A stretch of DNA of 42,241 nt from Anaerolinea sp. GTDB lineage: Bacteria; Chloroflexota; Anaerolineae; Aggregatilineales; UBA2796. The notes below the pieces were generated by a model. That model saw nothing but the letters and a program-made list of their open reading frames with translations. It was not told the origin of the DNA and searched no databases. The position numbers and the translations under genes are program-made. The stretch spans positions 1 to 42,241 of the forward strand of contig JACSRJ010000272.1 in the NCBI GenBank assembly GCA_014879835.1, read 5' to 3'. The first letter of the stretch is position 1. Every line of letters starts with the position of its first letter. Of the stretch, positions 24,601 through 31,309 are shown piece by piece.

Positions 24601-25404
24601 TTAGTGCTGTGCCCCACGGCGGCGGATCAGACTCATCGCTACCAAAATAGAGATCGACAGGATTCCCAGCAGCAGTGAAACCCCATACGCACCGACCTGA
24701 TTGCGATCGTTGAGAGCCCGAAAGACATACACGGGGGCGCTCTCAGTGACCCGTTCAATGCCCCCACCGGCCACCACTACCGCCCCAAATTCCCCAAATG
24801 AACGGGCTGCCGTGAGGATGATCCCGTAGAGCAGGCCGCGCCAAATCTGGGGCAGGACGATGCGCCGAAAGGTCTTCCAGCGGCTGGAGCCGAGAGTATA
24901 AGCGGCTTCTTCTTGCTCCCCGGTCAGGGCCAGCAGCATGGGTTGAAGTTCACGGGTGACAAAGGGAAGGGACACAAATACACAGGCGATCAACATGGCG
25001 GGGTAGGAGAACGCCAGTTGAAACCCGGGGCTGCTGAACCAACCATTGCGCCCAAAGAGCAGGATTAGGGCATAACCGACGATCACTGGCGAAAAAACAA
25101 AAGGCGCATCCACCAGCGCATCCATCAAGCGTTTGCCCGGAAACTTGTGGCGCACCAGCACCCATGCGATCCCGATTCCTGCTACGGTGTTAATGGCCAC
25201 CGACGCGATAGTCAGGCTGAAGGTAAGGCGGAAGGCAATGGCCACATCGGGCACACTGAGGGCCTTGATGAGCGCCTCCACCCCCTGACTGAAGGCCCCC
25301 ACCACAATCGCCGCCATCGGCGCAAACAGGAGCAAAAAGGCGTAGAGCAGCACCGCCCCCAAAACCACCATCTGAAGCGGGCTGCGCACCGAGATTTCAC
25401 GCAT
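24601..25404 (-). CDS. cysW: Sulfate ABC transporter permease CysW
   Basis: 267-residue membrane permease with about six helices. The EAA-loop hallmark of sulfate/molybdate permeases is present: EEAAYTLGSSRWKTFRRIVLP, followed by ARSFGEFGAVVVAGGG, which contacts CysA. The N-terminus overlaps the end of cysT by 8 bases, showing translational coupling. The second permease position and neighbours assign CysW. Confidence 0.9.
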   Translation of the reverse strand: MREISVRSPLQMVVLGAVLLYAFLLLFAPMAAIVVGAFSQGVEALIKALSVPDVAIAFRLTFSLTIASVAINTVAGIGIAWVLVRHKFPGKRLMDALVDAPFVFSPVIVGYALILLFGRNGWFSSPGFQLAFSYPAMLIACVFVSLPFVTRELQPMLLALTGEQEEAAYTLGSSRWKTFRRIVLPQIWRGLLYGIILTAARSFGEFGAVVVAGGGIERVTESAPVYVFRALNDRNQVGAYGVSLLLGILSISILVAMSLIRRRGAQH

Positions 25405-26269
25405 GGTGGCGTCTCCGCATCAGAAAATCAACGCCTAAGGTGATGCTGAAGGCGATCACCAGCAGCACCAGTGAGACCGCACTTGCGCCCTGAAAGTTAT
25501 CGCCTTCCACCTGCGCATAAATATAGACGGCAGCAGTCTGGGACTTCATGGGCAGGTTGCCGCCCACGATGATGATCGAGCCAAATTCGCCCAGTGCCCG
25601 CGCAAAACATAACAGGGCCCCGGTGATCACTGCTGGGGCGATCTCCGGCAGGATCACCCGCCGAAAGGCGACCCACGGAGACGCGCCCAAAACCTGTGCG
25701 GCTTCCTGCTGGTTAGGTTCCAAGCTCTGAAGGACGGGCTGGACAGCGCGGATCACAAACGGATAACTGATGAACAGCAGGGCCAGCACAATCCCCGGCG
25801 GGGCAAAGATGATCCGCACCCCCAACTGCTTCTCAAAAAAGCCGCCGATGGCGGTCTGTGGCCCGTAGAGCAGCACCAACATCACCCCGGTCACAAGGGC
25901 GGGGATGGCAAAGGGCAGATCGATCAGGGCATTCATGATCCGTTTGCCCGGAAAACGATAGTTCACCAGCGCCCATGCAGTGAGCACCCCCATCACCGTG
26001 TTGATCACAGTCATCACCGCGGAAGTCCACAGGGTCAGACCCACTGCGTGCAGCACCGCCGGACGGGTGATGCTTGTCCAAAAGGACTCCCAACCAGCAC
26101 GGAAACCCTGCACACTGATCGCAAGTACAGGGAGCAGGATCAACAGCCCCAGATAACTGAGGGCCGCGCCGCGCAGCCCCCATGCCCCCCATGGGATGGG
26201 GGGACGGGCTGCTGCATTTCCGGTGTTTTGGGCCCTTTGGGCAACATCCACGAGAGGAGATGCAGTCAT
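25397..26269 (-). CDS. cysT: Sulfate ABC transporter permease CysT (CysU)
   Basis: 290-residue permease, about six helices after a 30-residue cytoplasmic start. EAA loop QEAAQVLGASPWVAFRRVILPEI, then ARALGEFGSIIIVGGNLPMKSQTAAVYIY, strongly typical of CysT. It pairs with CysW to form the channel for sulfate delivered by the binding protein just upstream (10-base gap). Confidence 0.92.
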   Translation of the reverse strand: MTASPLVDVAQRAQNTGNAAARPPIPWGAWGLRGAALSYLGLLILLPVLAISVQGFRAGWESFWTSITRPAVLHAVGLTLWTSAVMTVINTVMGVLTAWALVNYRFPGKRIMNALIDLPFAIPALVTGVMLVLLYGPQTAIGGFFEKQLGVRIIFAPPGIVLALLFISYPFVIRAVQPVLQSLEPNQQEAAQVLGASPWVAFRRVILPEIAPAVITGALLCFARALGEFGSIIIVGGNLPMKSQTAAVYIYAQVEGDNFQGASAVSLVLLVIAFSITLGVDFLMRRRHHA

Positions 26270-26279
26270 AAGATCGTCG

Positions 26280-27392
26280 TTATCCTTTGATCGAGATCAA
26301 CAGTTGGCTGATCTTGCCTTCTTCACCGAACAATTCCTTTGCCACCACCGACCATCCCCCGAATTCCTCAATGGTAAAGACGTCTTGGATAACGGGGAAC
26401 TTCGCGGCGATCTCAGGCTCGGTGAGCAGTTCCGGGATGAGTGGGCGAAACCCATGTTTGGCAAAAATCCGCTGGGCTGCTTCAGTCAAGGTGAAGTTCA
26501 CAAAGGCTTCAGCGGCAGGACGGGTACCGTTTTCATCTACATACACATCGATGTAGGCGATGGGGTTTTCGATCAGGATGGTGGAGGTGGGGTAGATGAT
26601 CTCGTACTCTCCACCCTTTGCCAGCCCTGCATAGACCTCATTTTCGTAGGTGATCGCCACATCACCAATACCGCGCTCAAAGCTGAGGAAGCTCTCGCGT
26701 CCATCTTTATCAAGCACGCTGATGTTGCTGATCACCTTGCTCAAAAAGGCAAAAGCGCTTTCTTCGCCCGCCTCCACTCCTTCGACCTTACCGCGTTTGG
26801 CGGCCCCATAAACGGCCAACAGATTCCATTGGGCCCCGCCGCTGGTAGCTGGGTTGGGGGTAATGATCTCGATCCCTCCCCGCGCCAGATCAGCCCACCC
26901 AGTGATATTTTTAGGGTTACCCGGACGCACCGCCAAAACCGCTACCGATGCACTGACGATGCCCTTGTAAGGGGTGTCTTTCCAGTCATGGGTGATCAGG
27001 TTGGCTTTGGCGATGCGGGTGATGTCCGATTCGAGCGAGAGCGCGGCCACATCGGCTTTAAAACCGCCCACGATGGCCCGTGACTGCGCACCGGAAGCCT
27101 GATAGGACTCCTGAAAGCTCACTTTTTGCCCGGTTTTGTTTTCCCATTCCTGCTGAAACAGCGGGATGATCTCCGCATAGGCCTCACGGGGGACAGCAAA
27201 ACCCGCCAGCGTTAAGGTGATCTCCGCTGGCAGAGCACCTGAAGCTACAGTAGGCAGGGTCGGCTCAGCAGTCGGCGTTGGGGTGTTGTCTTGGGCGTGG
27301 GTAACCCTTCCCAAATTGAATCCCGGAATGCCAACGGTTAAAGCGAGTAACAAAACGGCAGTGAGTACTACGAACGGATTTGAACGACGCAT
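26280..27392 (-). CDS. sbp: Sulfate-binding protein (periplasmic/extracytoplasmic)
   Basis: 370-residue solute-binding protein with a signal peptide (hydrophobic core about residues 9-25, end near VTHAQDN). A Thr/Pro-rich spacer (TPTPTAEPTLPT) precedes the mature domain. The mature part shows Sbp/CysP landmarks: ITLTLAGFAVPREAYAEIIPLFQQEW, FQESYQASGAQSRAIVGG, PNPATSGGAQWNLLAVYG, and FERGIGDVAITYENEV. It captures sulfate for CysTWA. AAGGGG is 7 bases before the ATG but can be covered by a small hairpin (27400-27411) immediately after the Cys-rich ORF. This suggests separate tuning of transporter expression from the upstream cysC-sat gene. Confidence 0.92.
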   Translation of the reverse strand: MRRSNPFVVLTAVLLLALTVGIPGFNLGRVTHAQDNTPTPTAEPTLPTVASGALPAEITLTLAGFAVPREAYAEIIPLFQQEWENKTGQKVSFQESYQASGAQSRAIVGGFKADVAALSLESDITRIAKANLITHDWKDTPYKGIVSASVAVLAVRPGNPKNITGWADLARGGIEIITPNPATSGGAQWNLLAVYGAAKRGKVEGVEAGEESAFAFLSKVISNISVLDKDGRESFLSFERGIGDVAITYENEVYAGLAKGGEYEIIYPTSTILIENPIAYIDVYVDENGTRPAAEAFVNFTLTEAAQRIFAKHGFRPLIPELLTEPEIAAKFPVIQDVFTIEEFGGWSVVAKELFGEEGKISQLLISIKG

Positions 27393-27398
27393 GTGTAT

Positions 27399-27411
27399 CC
27401 CCTTTCAAGGG
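27399..27411 (-). promoter_or_regulatory. sbp ribosome binding site within a small hairpin
   Basis: On the minus strand CCCT(T) at 27411-27407 can pair with (A)AGGG of the ribosome binding site AAGGGG (27404-27399), around loop TGAA. It begins 9 bases after the leader stop at 27421, within reach of a ribosome finishing the leader. This allows, but does not prove, translational control. Confidence 0.4.
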
Positions 27412-27420
27412 TATGTGAAA

Positions 27421-27531
27421 TCAAGTCAGAATATGAACACAGCCGCGACACTGTTGAAGGGAGACCAGTGTGATGAGAACATCACGACACAAACAGTCTC
27501 GCGGGCATCTCACATATTGCTGAGTGATCAT
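27421..27531 (-). CDS. Cysteine-rich leader-like ORF between cysC-sat and sbp (36 aa)
   Basis: 36-codon ORF starting 5 bases after the cysC-sat stop and ending 28 bases before the sbp ATG, almost filling the gap. It encodes five Cys (positions 9, 13, 15, 28, 31) in two clusters, CPRDCLCR and QCRGC, about 14 percent of residues against a usual 1 percent. Four of the five codons are TGT. It has no strong ribosome binding site; coupling to the sat stop is possible. The two Cys clusters lie in opposite arms of a long RNA stem (27444-27503), so ribosome position would remodel the RNA. I infer a cysteine-responsive leader for the transport genes. A chance ORF is the main alternative; the same frame also extends backwards into sat. 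Confidence 0.6.
   Translation of the reverse strand: MITQQYVRCPRDCLCRDVLITLVSLQQCRGCVHILT
27444..27503 (-). promoter_or_regulatory. Long RNA stem spanning the Cys clusters upstream of sbp
   Basis: On the minus strand CGCGAGACTGTT (27503-27492) pairs with AACAGTGTCGCG (27455-27444): 11 of 12 positions, with one G-G mismatch. Inside it lies a perfect GTGATG-TTCT-CATCAC hairpin. The arms contain Cys codons of both clusters of the leader ORF. No T run follows, so it is not a simple terminator. Confidence 0.6.
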
Positions 27532-27536
27532 GCGTT

Positions 27537-29339
27537 TTAGTCGCCTGCCTGCTGCTGGCGGATACCGCGCATCAGGATTTGGCTCACTTCTGGGCGGGTG
27601 AACTCCACTGGCAGTGATTCGCCCCGTGAGAGCATTTCGCGCACCTGAGTTCCACTGAGGACGATGTGATCGTGGGTCGGATGCGGGCAGGTCTTGGCGC
27701 TCACCACCGCGCCGCACTTGCGGCAGTAGAAGGTGTGTTCAAAAAACAGCGGGGTGATCCCGATCTCTTCTGGGTTGAACCGATCAAAGATCAGGTGCGC
27801 GTCATAGGTGCCATAGTATTTACCCACCCCGGCATGGTCACGCCCCACCACAAAGTGAGAGCAACCGTAGTTTTTACGGGCGATGGCGTGGAATATCGCT
27901 TCACGTGGGCCGGCGTAACGCATCGCTGCGGGGAAGACCCCAAATAGCACCCGTGAGGATGGATAGTATGATTCAAGAATGGCACGGTAGCTCTCCACCC
28001 GAACGGAGGCGGAAATATCATCGGACTTGGTCTCACCCACCAGTGGATGCAGCAGCAAGCCATCAACAATTTCGAGGGCCGTCTTTTGAATGTACTCATG
28101 GGCACGGTGAATCGGATTACGAGTCTGGAAGCCCACAACCCGCCGCCAACCACGCTGCTCAAAAATGCTTCGGGTTTGGGCGGGGGTGTAACGTAGATCA
28201 CTAAATTCTGTGCCAGCGCGTTCAGGTAGGTCAATCACTGAGACCGGGCCTGCCAGCAGCACTTCACCTTGGCGGTAGAGGCGGGCTACGCCGGGGTGGG
28301 CGGTCTCAGTGGTGCGGTAGACCTGTTGGGCCTCAACCTCGCGGTCGTAGGTGTACTTTTCCTGCACCTCAAGGAGGGCCAAAATGCGCTGTCCACTGGC
28401 ACCCGCTTCGACCAGTGCCACTTCCTGCCCAACGCGGATCGCGGCGGCTTCGTCGGCACTCACCGCAAGGGTCACCGGGATCGACCACGGCAGCCCGTTG
28501 GCCAAACGCAGATGATGTACCACCGACTGGTAATCGGCGCGTCCCAAAAAGCCCGTGAGAGGGCTTAAGCCACCCGTGGCGATCATTTCCAGATCGGCCA
28601 GATTGGTCTCGGTTAAGGTGATTGTGGGCAGGCTGCGGGCCCGATCCAGTGCTGCATCGCGGGCGTCTCCGCTGAGCAGGCGGTTGATCAAGGTACCGCC
28701 ATGCGGCGCGATCAGGGCTGGTTTTTCATCACTCACCGCGGCCGCAGACCCCACTTCGATCTGGCGCGAAACCGGGGCAGCCGGGATCAACCCCCGTCCC
28801 TCTAGGTAGTCCAAGATGCGTTGGGCGCTTTGTTCCACCGTTTCTTGCTCAGTGTAGATGGTGATCTCTGGATTTTCAGGGACTTCATAGGGATCATCGA
28901 CCCCCGTGAAGTTTTTGATCTGCCCCGCAAAGGCTTTGGCGTACATACCTTTAACGTCGCGGGCGGCGCAGGCGTCAAGGGAAGCGTTGACGTAGACTTC
29001 GATGAAGTTATGGGTCTGCTCCCGCGCTGTTTGACGGGCGGCCCGATAAGGTGAAATAAAAGCCGCGATTACCCCCACCCCATTACGGGAGAGCAGTTTG
29101 GCCACAAAAGTCACCCGTTCAATGTTTTTGTCACGGTCTTCTTTGCTGAAGCCCAGATCACGGGTCAGCCCTTCGCGCACGATGTCACCGTCAAGCCGCT
29201 CGATCTTAACCCCGCGTTCCTGAAGGGCTTTTTCTACAAGCAGCGAAACGGTGGTTTTGCCTGCACCGGAAAGACCGGTCAGCCAAAGGGTGAAACCTTC
29301 AGTCGCGTTTTTGATGGGATAGGTAGCTGTAGCAGTCAA
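27537..29339 (-). CDS. Bifunctional APS kinase / ATP sulfurylase (CysC-Sat fusion)
   Basis: 600-residue fusion. The N-terminal APS kinase domain (about 14-190) has P-loop GLSGAGKT at residues 22-29, RLDGDIVREGLTRDLGFS, and VTFVAKLLSRNGVGVIAAFISP. The C-terminal ATP sulfurylase (about 215-590) has a PUA-like part, the QTRNPIHRAHEY motif, and VVGRDHAGVG. A zinc-like CRKCGA...CPH cluster is near the end. It makes APS from sulfate and ATP, then PAPS. The kinase-first order is as in animal PAPSS. The start follows AGAGG. It lies between cysH and the Cys-rich leader. All catalytic motifs look intact. Confidence 0.92.
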   Translation of the reverse strand: MTATATYPIKNATEGFTLWLTGLSGAGKTTVSLLVEKALQERGVKIERLDGDIVREGLTRDLGFSKEDRDKNIERVTFVAKLLSRNGVGVIAAFISPYRAARQTAREQTHNFIEVYVNASLDACAARDVKGMYAKAFAGQIKNFTGVDDPYEVPENPEITIYTEQETVEQSAQRILDYLEGRGLIPAAPVSRQIEVGSAAAVSDEKPALIAPHGGTLINRLLSGDARDAALDRARSLPTITLTETNLADLEMIATGGLSPLTGFLGRADYQSVVHHLRLANGLPWSIPVTLAVSADEAAAIRVGQEVALVEAGASGQRILALLEVQEKYTYDREVEAQQVYRTTETAHPGVARLYRQGEVLLAGPVSVIDLPERAGTEFSDLRYTPAQTRSIFEQRGWRRVVGFQTRNPIHRAHEYIQKTALEIVDGLLLHPLVGETKSDDISASVRVESYRAILESYYPSSRVLFGVFPAAMRYAGPREAIFHAIARKNYGCSHFVVGRDHAGVGKYYGTYDAHLIFDRFNPEEIGITPLFFEHTFYCRKCGAVVSAKTCPHPTHDHIVLSGTQVREMLSRGESLPVEFTRPEVSQILMRGIRQQQAGD

Positions 29340-29377
29340 GGATCAACCTCTCAGAGTATAGGATTTAGAACTAGGAC

Positions 29378-30088
29378 TCAGGATTTTTGCGGCAGATGGA
29401 TACCGCATTCGGTCTTGGCGCTGTTGACCCAACGCCCGGCACGTTTATCAGCCCCCGGTGCTGCGGGTTGGGTGCAGGGATAACACCCGATGCTCGGATA
29501 CCCCTGATCATGCAGGCGGTTGTAAGGCAGTTCGTGGGCATTGAGGTAGAGCCAGATCATCTCTTCGGTCCATGTGGCAAAAGGGCACAGTTTCAGGTTT
29601 TGGTGTTTCTGATCCCACGCCACCACCTGCACCGATGAGCGTCCCTCAGATTGATCGCGGCGCAGCCCCGTGATCCACGCATCGTAACCCTTGAGGGACT
29701 GATCCAGCGGTATGACTTTTCGCAAGTTGCAGCATTGATCGGGGTTACGGGCCCACAGTTCAGGGCCATGGGCTTCTGCCTGCTGCTCCACCGTTTGGGC
29801 CGGGCGCAGTCGAATCAGATTCAGGTTTAAGCGCTGCTCCAGTTCGTTGATCAAGGCGTAAGTCTCAGGGAACAGCAGCCCCGTATCAAGGGTCAAAACG
29901 GGGGTATGAGGCGCGATCTCGCTGAGCATATGGAGGGTCACAATCCCCGTGGGCTGAAAGCTAGTGACCAAGGCCAGCCGTTCCCCAAAGCGGGTGGCCG
30001 CCCACTTCAAAATGTCCTGTGGAGCCGCTTTTTCAAACTCCGCATTCAGTTGGTCTAACTGAGATAACTGAAAATCGGTATCGGGCAC
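29378..30088 (-). CDS. cysH: APS/PAPS reductase, [4Fe-4S] type
   Basis: 236-residue thioredoxin-dependent reductase making sulfite from APS or PAPS. It has LALVTSFQPTGIVTLHML, LDTGLLFPETY, WITGLRRDQSEGRSSV, and the catalytic C-terminal ECGIH. It also has DQCCNLRK and GCYPCT, the CC...CxxC set that binds [4Fe-4S] and marks APS-type reductases. Enzymes with this set generally prefer APS, and some use both. Yet the adjoining gene carries an APS kinase, so substrate choice is open. GTG start with GAGGAG about 10 bases upstream. Confidence 0.9.
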   Translation of the reverse strand: MPDTDFQLSQLDQLNAEFEKAAPQDILKWAATRFGERLALVTSFQPTGIVTLHMLSEIAPHTPVLTLDTGLLFPETYALINELEQRLNLNLIRLRPAQTVEQQAEAHGPELWARNPDQCCNLRKVIPLDQSLKGYDAWITGLRRDQSEGRSSVQVVAWDQKHQNLKLCPFATWTEEMIWLYLNAHELPYNRLHDQGYPSIGCYPCTQPAAPGADKRAGRWVNSAKTECGIHLPQKS

Positions 30089-30136
30089 TGCGCTTTTCTC
30101 TCCTCTGGTTGCTGCTGAAGCCGTATGAAGCAGGGA

Positions 30137-30604
30137 CTAAACAAGCCGCGCCAAAAGCACCATCCAACTGAGGGCGGCGTTGCCAAAGCACAAGATCGTG
30201 ATCAACACAGAAGTTGATAACCGAGGGGCTGTGTCTTTGAGGGTGGCCAGTTTGGGGTTATGGCGATCATAAAAGACCTGTACTCGACTTCCGGAGGTCA
30301 GGGACGCCTTCCACGTTTGCGGTTCCAGCCAGCCAACAGGCAGGATCGCGCTTGACTCCTGCGCTTGATAGGTGTGTCCTTCAATGGCATAACTGAAGGT
30401 GATCGTTTGGGTGAGCGTCTCGCTTAGTCGTTCCGGGCTGAGCTTCACCTCTAGCACCTGACCTTCAGCAGCAGCCCACTGAAGGGGGACGGTGGCACGG
30501 GCGTTGACCCGTTCGCGCAGCCCGCGCAGCAGCGACCATACCCCAAGAATGGTCAGGAAAGCCCCAATCAAGAACACTTTGGCAGTCTCATCCATCATGA
30601 TCAT
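30137..30604 (-). CDS. DUF3592-like membrane protein, first gene of the sulfate operon
   Basis: 155-residue protein with a hydrophobic helix at each end (about 10-27 and 130-150). Between them is an extracytoplasmic beta-rich domain containing EGQVLEVKLSPE, TFSYAIEGHTYQ, and SRVQVFYDRHNPKLATL, the DUF3592 pattern. Function unknown. The ATG at 30604 has AGGGAG upstream and lies 66 bases after the attenuator terminator. It sits 48 bases ahead of cysH in the same orientation. Its placement directly behind the Cys leader suggests a role linked to sulfur supply, or it may simply be carried along. Confidence 0.75.
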   Translation of the reverse strand: MIMMDETAKVFLIGAFLTILGVWSLLRGLRERVNARATVPLQWAAAEGQVLEVKLSPERLSETLTQTITFSYAIEGHTYQAQESSAILPVGWLEPQTWKASLTSGSRVQVFYDRHNPKLATLKDTAPRLSTSVLITILCFGNAALSWMVLLARLV

Positions 30605-30670
30605 GATCCCCGTCTCCCTTCGTAAATGAACGACTTTTCACCCTCAAACTGCGCTGCTTTGGGCAGGCGC

Positions 30671-30702
30671 AAAAAAAGCCCCGGCACAATGGCTCAGGGC
30701 TT
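30671..30702 (-). terminator. Intrinsic terminator (attenuator) between Cys leader and DUF3592-cysH
   Basis: Minus strand AAGCCC (30702-30697) pairs with GGGCTT (30681-30676), with an inner TGAGCC...GCCG region, then T7 overall. It lies inside the 5' region of the sulfate operon, 31 bases after the leader stop. Its inner AGCCAT (30694-30689) can instead pair with ATGGCT (30748-30743) near the leader end, which would break the terminator. Confidence 0.75.
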
Positions 30703-30732
30703 GGTTTTCATCGCAAGGCGCAGGGTAATGCG

Positions 30733-30807
30733 TCAGGCGTGCAGCCATCTCCATCGTGCGTTCGCACTGGCTTGTAATCCCGTACACCCCTGAAGACAAA
30801 CAAACAT
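30733..30807 (-). CDS. Cysteine-containing leader peptide of the sulfate assimilation operon (24 aa)
   Basis: 24-codon ORF beginning MFVCLQGCTG, with TGT Cys codons at positions 4 and 8. GAGG lies 11 bases before the ATG, slightly far. Promoter upstream, terminator downstream, then DUF3592-cysH-sat. Three exclusive pairings can be drawn on the minus strand. First, AGCCA (30772-30768) with TGGCT (30747-30743). Second, ATGGCT (30748-30743) with AGCCAT (30694-30689). Third, the terminator itself. A ribosome waiting on the second Cys codon (30786-30784) reaches the first AGCCA and frees ATGGCT to block the terminator. A ribosome at the stop (30735-30733) covers ATGGCT and lets the terminator form. 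This is the classical attenuator geometry, inferred from sequence only. Confidence 0.65.
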   Translation of the reverse strand: MFVCLQGCTGLQASANARWRWLHA

Positions 30808-30864
30808 CAAACGGTCTACCTCTTTGCCTGCACCTAATCCGTCAAGCTGATAAAGTAAATATGA

Positions 30865-30893
30865 TAGATAGGATAACAAGGTTAAGGCGTCAA
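30865..30893 (-). promoter_or_regulatory. Promoter of the sulfate assimilation operon
   Basis: Minus strand TTGACG (30893-30888), a 17-base spacer, TATCTA (30870-30865). Predicted start near 30858, giving a 5' region of about 250 bases with the Cys leader and attenuator. Confidence 0.6.
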
Positions 30894-31010
30894 CGCAAGA
30901 CCCAAGATCATTTTTCCTATCAAATTAGTCATAATTCACAAAAAGGGTGAAAAATTGAGGGTACAAGATGGATTGCAATGGGACTGAGGCGATGGGAGCG
31001 GTGGATTCTG

Positions 31011-31084
31011 GTAGGGGCAGCGTCGGGTGGCTGACCGGTATTTTTGCCTGCACGGGCCGGACGACCATGTGGGGTCGCCCCTAC
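31011..31084. repeat. Two-hairpin dispersed repeat, copy B
   Basis: 74 bases bounded by GTAGGGGC and GCCCCTAC, homologous over its length to the reverse complement of 22528-22600. The linker CCGGTATTTTTGCCTGCACG is shared with small changes. The second hairpin is GGACGACC-ATGT-GGGGTCGCCCC. Confidence 0.8.
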
Positions 31085-31105
31085 AGCGAACTTGGTTTTG
31101 TTGAG

Positions 31106-31135
31106 GTTGTTTGAGGGGTTTACCCCTCAAACAAC
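31106..31135. repeat. Perfect 13-bp inverted repeat
   Basis: GTTGTTTGAGGGG, loop TTTA, then the exact reverse complement. No T run on either side, so it is not a typical terminator. It adjoins repeat copy B. Confidence 0.75.
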
Positions 31136-31223
31136 ATACCCCCTTTCGCCTCACGCTGCGCGGGGCGAAGGGAGCCAAGGGCGATGCCAACAAGGGTATG
31201 TTCTTACAAAAAGGGGCAGTTTA

Positions 31224-31282
31224 AGGGGGAAGCCCCCTCAGAGTCTCGATTCCCCCCTTCTACCGCGTGCGGGAGAAGGGGG
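31224..31282 (-). terminator. Tandem GC-rich hairpins after atpC (possible terminators)
   Basis: On the minus strand, downstream of atpC: AGAAGGGGG/CCCCCTTCT arms (31253-31261 with 31274-31282) including an inner CCGC/GCGG. Then AGGGGG-CTT-CCCCCT (31224-31238) followed by TAAA. T runs are weak, so termination is plausible but unsure. The first hairpin resembles a dispersed repeat. Confidence 0.45.
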
Positions 31283-31309
31283 CGCAGGGGGATGAGGGCT
31301 TACCGCCCG

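Larger units (their letters stand above)
30894..31309. other. Gene-free stretch upstream of the sulfate operon, rich in palindromes
   Basis: It carries repeat copy B (31011-31084), a perfect inverted repeat (31106-31135) and two C/G-rich hairpins (31224-31238, 31253-31282) that may terminate atpC transcription. The rest (30894-31010, 31136-31223) shows no ORF I trust. Confidence 0.6.

Noticed and set aside
27532-27717. Upstream extension of the Cys-rich leader frame to a 98-residue ORF
   Set aside because: The extra part overlaps the end of cysC-sat in another frame and has no coding character; only the 36-codon intergenic part is kept.
30660-30840. Known riboswitch, 6S RNA or SRP RNA in the sulfate operon 5' region
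   Set aside because: I looked for cobalamin, SAM, TPP, fluoride, lysine and c-di-GMP riboswitch cores and the SRP tetraloop region; none is present. A Cys leader attenuator explains the promoter and terminator better.
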